Assembly: GCA_949316495.1 (NCBI GenBank)
Contig: OX439001.1
Coordinates: 27,677,386-27,741,385 of the forward strand
Origin: Amphiduros pacificus
Taxonomy: Eukaryota; Annelida; Polychaeta; Phyllodocida; Hesionidae
Direction of reading: 5' to 3'
Length of the DNA: 64,000 nt
In this document: positions 31,885 through 60,164 of the stretch, piece after piece
Numbering within the stretch: the first letter of the stretch is position 1
Layout: every line of letters starts with the position of its first letter
The notes under the pieces: model-generated
Database searches by the model: none
What the model saw: only the letters and a program-made list of their open reading frames with translations
What the model was told of the DNA's origin: nothing
Program-made: the position numbers and the translations under genes

Positions 31885-34800
31885 CCATGAAGGCTCAAAT
31901 AGGATGACCTTAGCTATGATGACCATAAGCTTTAAATTGTATCCAAAATCGTATATTGTAACCAAAATCTTTGACATTTTGCTATAACTTGCCACATCTT
32001 AAAGGCACTGGCCTTTAAGATATCCATATATCAGGTCCTATACCCCTGTCATATTTATTTTTTGAATATTTTGAATATTTGTTCAATTTCGCAATAGTTG
32101 CTTAGGTGATGGATTTTTTTTTACAAAATCGGCTGTCAACCTATTGCACCTTGAGACTCTCTGACGTCTGGAAATATGTATGGTGTCTAGGCAAATATGT
32201 GATCGGCCCTCGGGTGGTCGTGCAGTGCCCATATCTAATGTGACCACACTCATGGCAAATTGGACAAAATATATTTCCTCCACCCCACCTGAATGAATAA
32301 TGGTCCATCCCTAAGGCAGTTGAGACAAGCATTTGCGTAAAGATTTATTGGTTGTGAATGTCGCTAGTTGATCTTCAGGGGTGGGAGAGCTCTGAACCAA
32401 TCTTTACAGTAAATCTGAACCAATCTATTTTAAATCGCGTCATTTTCAGGGGTGGGAGAGCTCTGAACCAATCTTGGTGGGTGATTCTATTATATAACAT
32501 GTTTTTTTACTTCTCACAAAATGGCACCAAATCATTACAAAATTTAACAAATTTCGTTACAGTTCAGTGTAATCCAGTATGTTAAATAGGTAAGTGTACA
32601 TTTCAAAGCAAATCATTAACGTTTTCAAGGTAACATTCCTGTGTTAAAATTATGCAAAAATCCCGTTAAAATCAGTTTCAGATGATCATATATTTATATA
32701 AGTAACTGATGAGCATGTTATTTTGTTTAACATTTGTGTATGATAGTCGATATATAAAAGAACGCGACTTTTGTCAGTCTTTAACACAGGAATGTGCCCC
32801 AGTTTAAAATTGCATAACAAGGGGTAATTCCTGACGTAAAACGTTATAAATTTATCATAAAATAAACACTATTATTAATAAGACTTATACGCTCAACTGT
32901 AACGAAATTTGTTAAATTTTGTGATGATTATTATGTGATTTTGATGCTTTTTATGAGATATAAAAAAGTCATTATATACCAGAACCACCCAGATTGGTTC
33001 AGAACAATTGTATGACGTCATACCGCCCAGGTATGTTTCGATTACCGACCAGATTGGCTGAGAGCCCTCCCACCCCTGATCTTTAATGTTTGAAAAATTG
33101 GAACAAAACACAAATATATTTGAATTATTAAATTTTATGATACACATAATTTGGTTTCAAAAGCCTTTTTCAAACATTTGGATTGATTTAAAAAGTCGGT
33201 TAAGGCATTAGTTTTTTTATTGTCATGTTATTGCATTATGCCTATTATCTAAAATGTACCTGAACCGTTGCCTTTGGGAGCCATGCAAATGGGAAGAACA
33301 GTTTTTCCTTCTTATTAAAGATTGACCCATAAGAGCTTCCATAAGCCACTATGACCCTTACTGTCAGACCGATGAAAAGAACAGCAATACCCAAACCTAT
33401 AAAAGTACAGAATGAATATTTTTAATTTTATTTTAAATCCAACCGTTAAAGTGTTAAAAATGCCCCAAATTATTTTAGAATATTTATTTGATAAAATGTC
33501 TGCTTCCGTTTTCAAAGATGAAAAAAGATTTTAGATTTTAGAATAATTTCGTGGTAGAAATCAATTGTTGTCTTTGTTATTGTGATATTATATTTAAATT
33601 TGCTTACCAATGGCATCCTTCTCTAGTTTATGAATATCGATTTCTGTGCCAATGAGGCCAAATAACAACGGTTGGAACAGACCTTTCCATAATTTGCCAA
33701 ATATATCCACCACTGCACCCTGGGACATGGAAAATAGTACCCAATTAGACGTAGATCAGATATATGTAATGTATCAATAATTAATATAAGGCAACTTTCT
33801 TGAACACTACTAAATAAAGGCAAAATGTTACTTTCAAACATAAAAATAAATACTAAACTTACTATGCCTCATAACAGAACATGTATTTTTTGGCTAATAG
33901 AAATTGATAATGAAAAACATTGACGAACTCGCATCATGTAGTAAATATAGATAAATAAACTAACATGTGATTGTGGTTGCTGTCGCCACCTGTAGCCTGC
34001 GACGAATGCCATGACAAGACATCCGAGAGCTCCGGCCCCGGGGAAGTGTACCCTCCGCGCCCCGAGTACACTGAGCACGCCCACCAGAAAGGCTAACATG
34101 AACCTGTATAAAACACGGCTCTCCTGGAGCAGCAACATCAAAATGGAATGCTGAAGACATTGCTCTAAATTGTTATATATTAAACAAAAATATCAAAGAA
34201 TCCTTTGTGACCAGCTCAACGTCAAAGATGTAATAAAAATATTTTCTGAACAAATGCATTAATTATTTTTAGATATGATTTGTCACAGTAAAAGTTAAAA
34301 GAAGGATATATTTTCTTTTCTTAGTGTAAAGTACTTCATCAACAAAAGTGGTAATTTGAATAAGCTGTCGCATACATGTTTATTGTGAGGAAGATACCAG
34401 AGCAAAACTCCCACGACAATTCCAAATGCTATACCAATGAGTGCTTCAAGTGGACCGTGGAGGATGGTCATCGTGAGAGAGGCTACAAAACAGAATGAAA
34501 AAAATAGTCATCGTGAGAGAGGCTACAAAACAGAATGGAAAAAATAGTCATTGTTAGAGAGGCTACAAAACAGAATGGAAAAAATAGTCATCGTGAGAGA
34601 GGCTACAAAACAGAATGGAAAAAATAGTCATCGTGAGAGAGGCTATATAACAGAATGAGAAAAGTGGTCATCGTGAGAGAGGCTACAAAACAGAATGGAA
34701 AAAATAGTCATTGTTAGAGAGGCTACATAACAGAATGAGAAAATGGTAATCGTGAGAGAGGCTACATAACAGAATGAGAAAAGTGGTCATCGTGAGAGAG

Positions 34801-37800
34801 GCTGTATAACAGAATGAGAAAATGGTCATTGTTAGAGAGGCTACATAACAGAATGAGAAAAGTGGTCATCGTGAGAGAGGCTACAAAACAGAATGGAAAA
34901 AATAGTCATTGTTAGAGAGGCTACATAACAGAATGAGAAAATGGTAATCGTGAGAGAGGCTACATAACAGAATGAGAAAAGTGGTCATCGTGAGAGAGGC
35001 TGTATAACAGAATGAGAAAATGGTCATTGTTAGAGAGGCTACATAACAGAATGAGAAAAGTGGTCATCGTGAGAGAGGCTACAAAACAGAATGAAAAAAT
35101 TGTCATTGTTAGAGAGGCTACATAACAGAATGAGAAAATGGTCATCGTGAGAGAGGCTGCATAACAGAATGAGAAAAGTGGTCATCGTGAGAGAGGCTGT
35201 ATAACAGAATGAGAAAAATAGTCATCGTGAGAGAGGCTACATAACAGAATGAGAAAAATAGTCATTGTTAGAGAGACTACAAAACCGAATGAGAAAAATA
35301 GTCATTGTTAGAGAGGCTACAAAACAGAATTAGAAAAATAGTCATTGTTAGAGAGGCTACAAAACCGAATGAGAAAAGTGGTCATCGTGAGAGAGGCCAT
35401 AACAGAATGAGAAAAATTGTCATCGTGAGAGAGGCTACATAACAGAATGAGAAAAATAGTCATTGTTAGAGAGGCTACAAAACCGAATGAGAAAAATAAT
35501 CATTGTTAGAGAGGCTACAAAACAGAATGAGAAAAATTGTCATCGTGAGAGAGGCTACATAACAGAATGAGAAAAATAGTCATCGTGAGAGAGGCTACAC
35601 AACAGAATGAGAAAAAATCAGCTGAAAAATGTCATTGTTGGAGAGGCTACATAACAGAATAAAGAAAAATGGTCATCGTGAGAGAGGCTGCATAACAGAA
35701 TGAGAAAAATTGTCATCGTTAGAGAGGCTACATAACAGAATGAGAACAATTGTCATCGTTAGAGAGGCTACATAACAGAATGAGAAAAATTGTCATCGTT
35801 AGAGAGGCTACATAACAGAATGAGAAAAATTGTCATGTAGCAAGACAGTGCTGTAGCGGTACAGAGAATTCAACGTTGCGGCTTTAAATTATTTTCATAA
35901 ATTCATTTACTAAAATTATCTGACCTAATCGTTTAGCTAGAAGCATTGAGGGGTAAAATAATTCATGTCATATTAGATAGTCTTAATTTGTTGTTCATAT
36001 TGACATTTTCAAGTTAATATTACATTACTTTGTAGTTAATATTAACATTAATATAAACATTTGTTGTTTAATATAAACTTAACTTTGTGACTACAAAATA
36101 ATGTCTCATCATTAAGATGTCTTGTCTTACTTATTGAAAAATACAAAGAGAAAAACTTGTGAAACGTCATTTATTGCCAAATTTAAATACTATGGTGTAT
36201 TTTTAGGGTTCTAGTGGCTGCATCCGTTCTGAAAGGGCTCCAAACACCGTTAGTGAAACGATACCAAGGACTTCAATTCAGTCAATATGTTTTCAAATAT
36301 AGAATATAGTGTAGGAAACGTTACCCTGGGAGAAGGTGATACCCAGAACTATTGTGAAGCCACTGATAGCGATGACGTCATTAAGACTGCATGCGGCTAT
36401 CAACAAGGTGGGGATGCCTTTGTTGATTCCAAGTCCTTTCTCCTGGAGACGAATCATACTGGGCACAACAACGGCAGGTGATACCGCAGACAAAACAAAT
36501 CTACAACATACAGTGTCAATCTTGTCTTCCACTTTTAAATGAGCATTGCTTCATGTCGTGCACCTTGAAATATAGTTTCTGATTTGTGTATGGTGGCAAT
36601 TTAAAATATTTTTTTTCAAATGAGTAGGGCATTATGTCATTGGGACATGCTTTATTTTATTTTTTACAGCCAAGCTTGTGCTGTAAAGATTGTTTATGAA
36701 AATAGCCATGTATTTGAATCACCCTCAAAATATAGATATTTATCTATATAATACATACGAAATGTGCTTGTGTATTAATACCAATGTATTTTACATGGAC
36801 TCAATGTTTTAGATTTCAATTACACAATTGACAAGATCTTTTCAAGGTGAGTTACTATTTTTTAGATTGTTAAAAAGCAATTTTCGGTGTTTCATCCTAC
36901 GATTTCGATTTTCAGCAAATCAACTTAGTGTTCTCAGTTGCATGTATGAAGCATTTTGTTTTCAATGATATCTGAAATGCGTTTTTATATTTAAATCACT
37001 CTGTATTGTCATTTAGTCATACGAATAACGTAGTCATACGAATATATACAAAGAAAAACTGTACTGTGGTATTATCAGGCTAGGTCGATGAGACAAGGGA
37101 CTGATCAGCGCGCTTACCATCACAAAACCATTATTAAGGAACTGGTTGCTCAGTGCTCCAAGACGCCACAGAGCATTTCAAGTGGCATTCAAGGAACCAT
37201 TATTGGCTAATATACCAGACGTAGGGATAATACCAGTGTTTTCATAATCAATAGGCCGCATAGAAGCGACGTATATTTCATCTTTAAATATGCCCGAAAT
37301 GATGAGATCTGATTCAATCCATATAAAAAATGCTATCTTTTTATATAAAGAGTACACAGCGAGGCATATTTAAAAACAAATAGAAAATATATTTATTCAG
37401 AATTCGTCAATTGTCAATCAAAATCATTATCCATTGGCGTTTGATCGAACATGGATCTGCCCACTTTTGTTCTATGATGACAACTAATCGCTAACATGCA
37501 GTGAATATATTTTGTCTTAGAAGCAGAATGTGCATTTTAAACTTACATACCCTAGTATAAAAGCCCAGAGCCAAGGGAAGCCAAGAAGAAATTTAGCTAC
37601 CACTGCAGCAACCACACATTCTGCCAGGGAAGGGCAAAATGCAATCCTGATGGTCACCCATTTAAACTTCCAGAGAGCTTTGGGATCTAATCCCAAACCA
37701 GCACGCAATAGGATCACAGTCAGGGACAGTGCCCTGGAAAATAAAGCTCACATTAAGTGAAATAAGAGAGATGGATTCATGCTTCAATGATAATTCAATG

Positions 37801-38684
37801 ATAATTCAACATGAATTAAAGCAATATACTTTTCTATATTTTCTGTAAGGCATAAATTATGCAAAGATAGAAGTGGCAGCATACCTGAGTGTAGATGACC
37901 ATGTTTTATCAATATCATTACCATAGTTGACAACAGGCACATTTCTGAGCAGAATTCCAACCAGCATCATCCCTGTATTGTTAAATCATTTGATAATGTT
38001 AAATCATTTGATAATGTTAAATCATTTGATAATGTTAAATCACTTGATAATGTTAAATCATTTGATAATGTTCAATCATTTGGTAATGCTCAATCATTTG
38101 ATAATGTTAAATCATTTGATAATATACAATATTTCTACTTGTTTTTATCATTTTATTCATATTTGCATTAGATCGATGAGTTGGTTCCAAGAGTAGGACT
38201 TCGGTTTTTTGACAAAACATTTAAATTCTTAAAAACTTGTTTTGTAAAGTATTTTGTCACTTGCTTTAAATTGGTTTTACCCGCCACTCGTTTACTTACC
38301 CAGAAGACATGGTAGTTTTATTAATTCCACAACTGCTCCTCCCAGTTGGGCCAACACCACCAGAAGGAACAAAGCAAATATGTTACCCCCTGGGAGGGCT
38401 TCAGACTTGAGGAGGGATACCAACACACCATATGTTGCCCCTACAGCTAGAATCAATGTAACCATCCTTGCAACATTGCCGTGAGGTGGACACAGGACTG
38501 CATACCTGATGCGAGCTAGCCGGTCTTGGGGACGAGGCTCTGGGTACTCCGCCTTCATACACGGGCCGAATGCTCTCTGCATGCCAGGGCAGCATTTATC
38601 TTCACCATTCTCTAGACTATCTATGTTCTTGTTATCGATTACAAATCTTTCCTGTTCACTATCCTTACATTTAGATAAATCCAT
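30619..38684 (-). CDS. SLC9B2: SLC9B/NHA2-type Na+/H+ antiporter (CPA2 family), ten coding exons
   Basis: Minus-strand exons: 38684-38300, 37972-37885, 37733-37551, 36500-36325, 34482-34376, 34123-33965, 33719-33608, 33396-33260, 31349-31263, 30777-30619; 531 codons including the stop, against about 537 aa in human NHA2. An upstream in-frame ATG at 38765 would add 27 residues; I chose 38684 (MDLSKC) because it gives the family length. Matches to human NHA2 recalled from memory: CPPHG before the first helices, ILLRAGLGLDPKAL, SAVSPAVVVPSM, FQPLLFGLIGTEI, the stretch FAWLPKATVQAAIG holding the core lysine, and LSILITAPLGAAAI. An arginine in TVRVIV aligns with human NHA2 Arg432. The core pair is Asn-Asp (residues 259-260, SLNDVIAISGF), where human has Asp-Asp. 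The family exchanges Na+ or Li+ for H+ across plasma, lysosomal or mitochondrial membranes. It could be SLC9B1; invertebrates often have a single ancestral form. Confidence 0.92.
30988..31165. repeat. imperfect tandem repeat of about 50 bp, three copies
   Basis: GACGTGATTTTCAAGACATG recurs at 30989 and 31039, with decayed copies after, in the last SLC9B intron. Confidence 0.7.
31799..32313. mobile_element. inverted-repeat MITE, about 515 bp
   Basis: Left GGGGCGGACCATTATTCATT and the inverted right end GGGATGGACCATTATTCATT, both followed by a GGTGGGG-type stretch. It contains an AT run at 31852-31880. No transposase. Lies in the SLC9B intron between exons 8 and 9. Confidence 0.65.
32376..33078. 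mobile_element. foldback MITE with long inverted arms, 703 bp
   Basis: Ends CAGGGGTGGGAGAGCTCTGA and, inverted, CAGGGGTGGGAGGGCTCTCA. It is flanked by a perfect 5 bp duplication ATCTT (32371-32375, 33079-33083). The arms stay similar for about 200 bases; AATTTAACAAATTTCGTTAC occurs in both. The left tip is duplicated (second copy at 32447). No coding sequence. Confidence 0.75.
34483..35836. repeat. minisatellite, about 40 bp unit, about 33 copies, carrying acceptor-like sites
   Basis: The plus-strand unit holds GTCATCGTGAGAGAGGCTAC and CAGAATGAGAAAA. On the SLC9B strand each unit reads CTGTTATGTAG|CCTCTCTCACGATGAC. The bases after the bar are the true start of exon 5, whose real acceptor is at 34483-34485. 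The array lies entirely on the intron side of the exon. Confidence 0.95.
37978..38128. repeat. minisatellite, 18 bp unit, about 8 copies
   Basis: The unit is GTTAAATCATTTGATAAT. The array starts six bases from the SLC9B exon 2 acceptor (37973-37975) and occupies its polypyrimidine and branch-point area. Confidence 0.95.
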
Positions 38685-38765
38685 TTTTGTATTGTAGTTC
38701 TCTTTTACTGAGATGTTATCATCCCATAGATAACGATTTAGATATGAAATGAAATGAATAAGCAC

Positions 38766-40939
38766 TAATTTTGGATGTTACGGACATCAATTGTAGTTTG
38801 ATATCTTTGTGAACTAGTTACTATTCAGTGCATCCCCATTTCAGTGATCCACTTTTTAAATATTAGAACACTTAAGAAAACTTAAGAAATTGGCCACACA
38901 AGAAAATTAACAAATCCCTCAACTAATGATATTAGACATGTACTGCCATTCTGGAAATCGATTGATATTACTAGTTATCGATGGCTTTGCATTAAATGCT
39001 ATTTTGTTATATACATATATAGCAAACCCTGAAGTTTAAGTTGATTTATGCCTGAAATGTCATCAGTCTCTAGGTCACCTCAAGATTGGTAACAGTTGCG
39101 CTTGAACTTTTCAAATTAATTGCACAGACCTTTATGTGGGGAAAAGATTTGTTGCAAAACGTCTCATCTCTCTTATCAAGAGGTTTCTATTCTAGTGGCC
39201 ATCTAATGTGGTCTCCCTTTCCATGTCCTCTTGGGGTATATGGTACAGTCAGTATTGCGTTGTTCTGAGGAGAACCACAGGGCGCTCAATTGGTTTCAGA
39301 CCTATAAACCACTCTGCTGATGTGGCACCCGGTACACTTATTAGCGAACTTTGGACTACCTTGCAGGCTAGGTCCTCATCAAGACTACCTGACTCTGCCG
39401 GGTAGGTCACATGACAGCCACCACTGTGTCTGATATATTGATATGAGCGATGACCAACCAGAGACCTATAGCGATCTCCCCTTGGTAAAGTTGTATTTGA
39501 AAAGAGATTTTGTAGTCAATACGAAGTCATAGTTCTTTTAAAGATATTTTTATTCTATAAAAACCTGGATGAGCAATTTAAATTTCATCAATAATAACAT
39601 ATATATAACATGAAAAGAAGATCATCTTTTGCTGGTGGCAGCCAACTTGTCAAGAGGGATTATAGTAGTACCAGTCATACAGAAACAATTAAGTCATAAA
39701 TTAATTGCAAATTACAATAACAATGTGGTTTACATTGTGGTTTAATTAATCCAAAAATATATCAGTATCATTGTTCACCACAAACACAGTACATTTTTTT
39801 TATCTAGATCATCAAGCCATTTCAAACTGTAGTTAAGAAAGGTGTTGTGCTTTCACACTTGTGACAAAAGCCGACCATTTTAACAGGAAGAAAATTAATC
39901 ACACTTGGCCTTTTATATGGTACACAGGTTTGAGGCTTATGAAATTAAATCTGTTTGTTTTTTGGAAAAATATAACATACCATAAGAAGTTATTTAAATT
40001 CAAAGTCACAAGCTTTTGACAATTACAAATAATTAAAACATGCTTTTATGGCAGCCATGCATGACACCTAGCCTTCATCCCTTATGCTGATTACAAGAAG
40101 TAATAAGAAAAGTTCATATATTTTTTTCTTCATAGTGCAGACAGTGATTCATTTGCAGTCATTTTGAAATTTTTCAACCATGATGTAATAATTTACTATG
40201 AAAATTTAGAAGGCCGGATTCTGAATTGTAGACCATCCATGTGAGCAGTAATAGGGAAATGTCAGATTTTCGGAGTATAATACTTGAAAATACAGGTCAA
40301 AATCTGGATGGTTTGAAAAGGGCTACTGACAAGGATTAAATGACTGAAGTTTGAAATGGGGGTTGTGTTAGTCTTTAACCCACTGTTATTTTGACTTTGA
40401 CAAATGAACTTAATTGAATGGCGTACTCTTTTCAGTTCTGTCCTGCTTTATCAAGAAAAGAATTATTAACATTTTTGAAAACCGGATTTTCATGGGTCAC
40501 AATAGGAAAGTCAATTCATGTGTTGTGGAGGTGATGCAGGATGAGAGGGTAATACGGCTTAGCTCAAAGTGAAGAAGATAAACACATGGGGTCCATGCTC
40601 CTTGATATTTCCCTGCTCTTTATTATTGGCACCAATATAGAATGAGTCTTTTGCCTGACCTGGCATTCCAATGTTAACTGACTAACCTAAGAGTAAGTTG
40701 TGAGGACAGCAAAATACAACCCTACAAATATTCAAATAATTGTTTTGAAGCATGTAGATGTTTTATATAAAACGTTCTGTGGCAATGGTAATGTACAAAG
40801 TCACGGTAATTATGGCAATCGGTACAATGATCTCACAAATATTAAATTATTGGTACACTCTTTCCATTCCGGGGGAGATTCATTTTTCTTCATGAATATT
40901 TTTAAGTTAATAAATATTTGTTCATTATACTTTACTTCA
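38766..40939. other. region upstream of the SLC9B coding sequence
   Basis: Mostly AT-rich. 39190-39480 is somewhat richer in GC and could hold a noncoding SLC9B exon, but no clear exon was found. Confidence 0.3.
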
Positions 40940-41695
40940 AGTTCCTCTGTGGTGATCCAAAGGTTGAAGGTTCGATCCCCGTCCATGCCGAGATCGAAAT
41001 CATGATATAATTTAACACATGTGCCTGAACGGTTAGCCCGCTGTCCTTGTAAATATGTGGTTTTGGTTTTGGTTTGGTTTGGGGTTTTACATCACTTTTA
41101 ACATTATTTCAGTTATTTCGTGATGAGACCTACTTGTAGCAGATATAGTGCTGCCTCACTGAATTGTCATGTCGCAGGTCCTTGACATGACAACCCACCC
41201 GGTCACAGATTTACAAGGACAACGGGTTAACCCTTTGGCACAGGCCTCAGCTCATGTGGGAAATTGTATCATGAGTTCAATCCCGGCACGGATGGTTCGA
41301 ACCCACGACCTTTGGATCACCACAGAGGAACTGGTGCTAATAAGCTGGCGCCCTAACCAACTGCGCCACGGCCCGTGGCCCCTGTAAATATGTGACTGGG
41401 TGGGTTGTCATATGTTAAATATGAATGATCAAAGTGTATTAAGAGAAAAATTATTCCTTTGAAGACAAGGAATTTTTGTTCAGAACATTTTAAATTAAAT
41501 CATATCAATTAAATTAAAAAGTTCACCTTGGTTTCATCCAAAATACAAGGTTTTAAGTATCATACTAAAATGTTCGATGCAACATGACAATTCAGTGAGG
41601 CAACACTATATCTGCTATAAGTAGGTCTCATCACGAAATGACTGCAATAATGTTGAAAGTGATGTAAAACCCCAAACAAACGAACAAACAAAAAT
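40940..41695 (+). mobile_element. outer SINE copy, interrupted twice
   Basis: Pieces 40940-41059, 41395-41413 and 41577-41695 are parts of one plus-strand SINE (B-box-like GGTTCGATCCCC near 40970, tail CCCCAAACAAACGAACAAAC). It is interrupted by the full SINE at 41060-41382 and by a 163 bp copied segment at 41414-41576. Confidence 0.7.
41060..41382 (-). mobile_element. full-length tRNA-derived SINE, 323 bp
   Basis: On the minus strand it begins GGGCCGTGGCGCAGTTGGTT (A-box TGGCGCAGTTGG) and has the B-box GGTTCGAACC about 60 bases on. It ends in an AAACCAAACCAAAACC tail. It is flanked by the perfect 12 bp duplication TGTAAATATGTG (41048-41059 and 41383-41394), as expected of LINE-driven insertion. 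Confidence 0.85.
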
Positions 41696-42379
41696 CTGCT
41701 TTAATTCTGGATGATTTGAATTGAATTTTGCGGTATCTTTCAAAATGATATGGTTGTCTTGTACAAATCTTTGTGTTGTGCCTCATTCTCATTTCGTTTC
41801 ATGCAATATGCTATTCCTGTTAAAAGGTAAACGAATTGAATTTCCGATTGCGAAGAATCCTCAAATTTGTTTGGACATCACACATGAAGGATACAGATAT
41901 ATATGGTCATTTGGGGTTAGAAAGTGGTATGAAGTAATATCTGATAGCCTAACTTACAATAACTATTAAAAAAATACAGAATGTTACATTTTCTCCATGT
42001 TTTCTCTTATCTGCATACGTACAACAAGAGCTTTTTCATTTTAGGCTTCCATGGATAGGCTTCATTAACTCAGAGACCTTCAAACTAGAATAACATTCTT
42101 TCCATACACATAGGCTTCGGTGAAATACCGCTCCGCCGGGAAAATGTAAGATTCATAAGATTAACTTTGTTTTCCACACTAGGTGTCTATTGCAAAGTAA
42201 GTTGAAGACAGAGGGTTAAGCAGATGAAGGTTTCTCACCAGGTGACAGTCTCACGGAACAATTGAAATGGTTTCTATTTGAAGTTGTTGTGGTCAAATAA
42301 TGATAGACGTCAATTAAATGTTATGCAATCCACCACTCAAAAATGTAAAACACCAAAATGGGATTAATGTTCTCATTTC

Positions 42380-42735
42380 GTTAAATATGAATGATCAAAG
42401 TGTATTAAGAGAAAGATTATTCCTTTGAAGACAAGGAATTTATGTTCAGAACATTTTAGATTAAATCATATCAATTAAATTAAAAAGTTCACCTTGGTTT
42501 CATCCAAAATACAAGGTTTCAAGTATCATACTAAAATGTTCGCTTGGGTATCATCAAAATAGGTTTTGTCAAGTATCATAACAAAACGTTTACCTTAGTA
42601 TCGGCCAAAATGGTCTGGTAAAGTATCATATCAAGTGGCATTAAATTGGTTTGTGTTAAACCAAAACATTCACCTAGGTGTGACTTAATTTGGTTTGCTC
42701 AAGTATCATACAAAATTAATATCATCCAAATTGGT
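42380..42735. repeat. decayed tandem repeat of about 60 bp; source of the copy at 41414-41576
   Basis: Variants of AAGTATCATACTAAAATGTT with CACCTTGGTTTCATCCAAAA recur down to 42735. 42380-42542 matches 41414-41576 with four differences by eye. Confidence 0.6.
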
Positions 42736-42879
42736 TGACTGATTTACCGGTGATCAAAGGTAAAAATATTAAACATTTGCAATTGAACAACAAACAGATA
42801 TCTGTAATTGAATCAACAAAGATCTACAGATGGAATTGAGTCAACCAAGTGACATCGGAGATGGCTCGTGAAAATGTCT

Positions 42880-43260
42880 TTACCAATGTATGGTATACAA
42901 TTGTGTCATTCTGTTGGGGCATGGTGGGTGGGAGTGATCTTACCGCCCCCCTCGATATGCTGACTGCATTCACGTCACGGATGGGCGATCCCATGAAGAC
43001 AGGCAACGTGGGGTTCCGCTCAGGCGCCCCTCTTCAATACTCGCCACTTGCTTGACATAACCACCGGAACACAAATGTTTCTCCAGTGTGAAAGCGCTGC
43101 CTACACTTTTTTTTATTGGAAGTTGGTTTGAATCTTAGCGTGTAAAAAGAGTGATGAGTGAAAAGTCTGAGATGGCAGCCTCACATCAAGAGACCGCGGC
43201 CCGGCGCGGGTGGAACAGTCCGGCGGGATAAACAAACAGGCAACGTGTGTGTGCCAGTTG
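42880..43260. promoter_or_regulatory. GC- and CpG-rich putative promoter between SLC9B and the smoothelin-like gene
   Basis: This stretch is clearly richer in G, C and CpG than its surroundings (for example GACCGCGGCCCGGCGCGGG near 43191-43209). It ends about 100 bases before the smoothelin start codon. On the minus strand a GC-rich segment ends in a consensus-like donor (GGGGGGCG|GTAAGATC, 42946-42953 region), so it may also hold the untranslated first exon of SLC9B, making a bidirectional promoter. This is inference from composition and one splice-like motif. Confidence 0.4.
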
Positions 43261-43352
43261 CACTCTCTCACTGAACTAAAAGCACTACCTAATACAAGCA
43301 GGCAGTGAAATATTTGCAGTGGTGAAAGGATGATACCCTGTGGGCAGTCATC

Positions 43353-60164
<16,812 letters not shown>

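Noticed and set aside
38685-38765. Upstream in-frame ATG of SLC9B at 38765
   Set aside because: Would add 27 residues not expected in the family; the ATG at 38684 gives the usual length. Not excluded.
41318-41382. Possible tRNA gene on the minus strand
   Set aside because: A and B boxes are present but the sequence continues as a SINE body with a tail and target duplications; it is a retroposed tRNA relative.
42849-43055. 68-codon plus-strand frame just before the smoothelin start
   Set aside because: Lies in the GC-rich putative promoter, where stops are rare; no conserved features.
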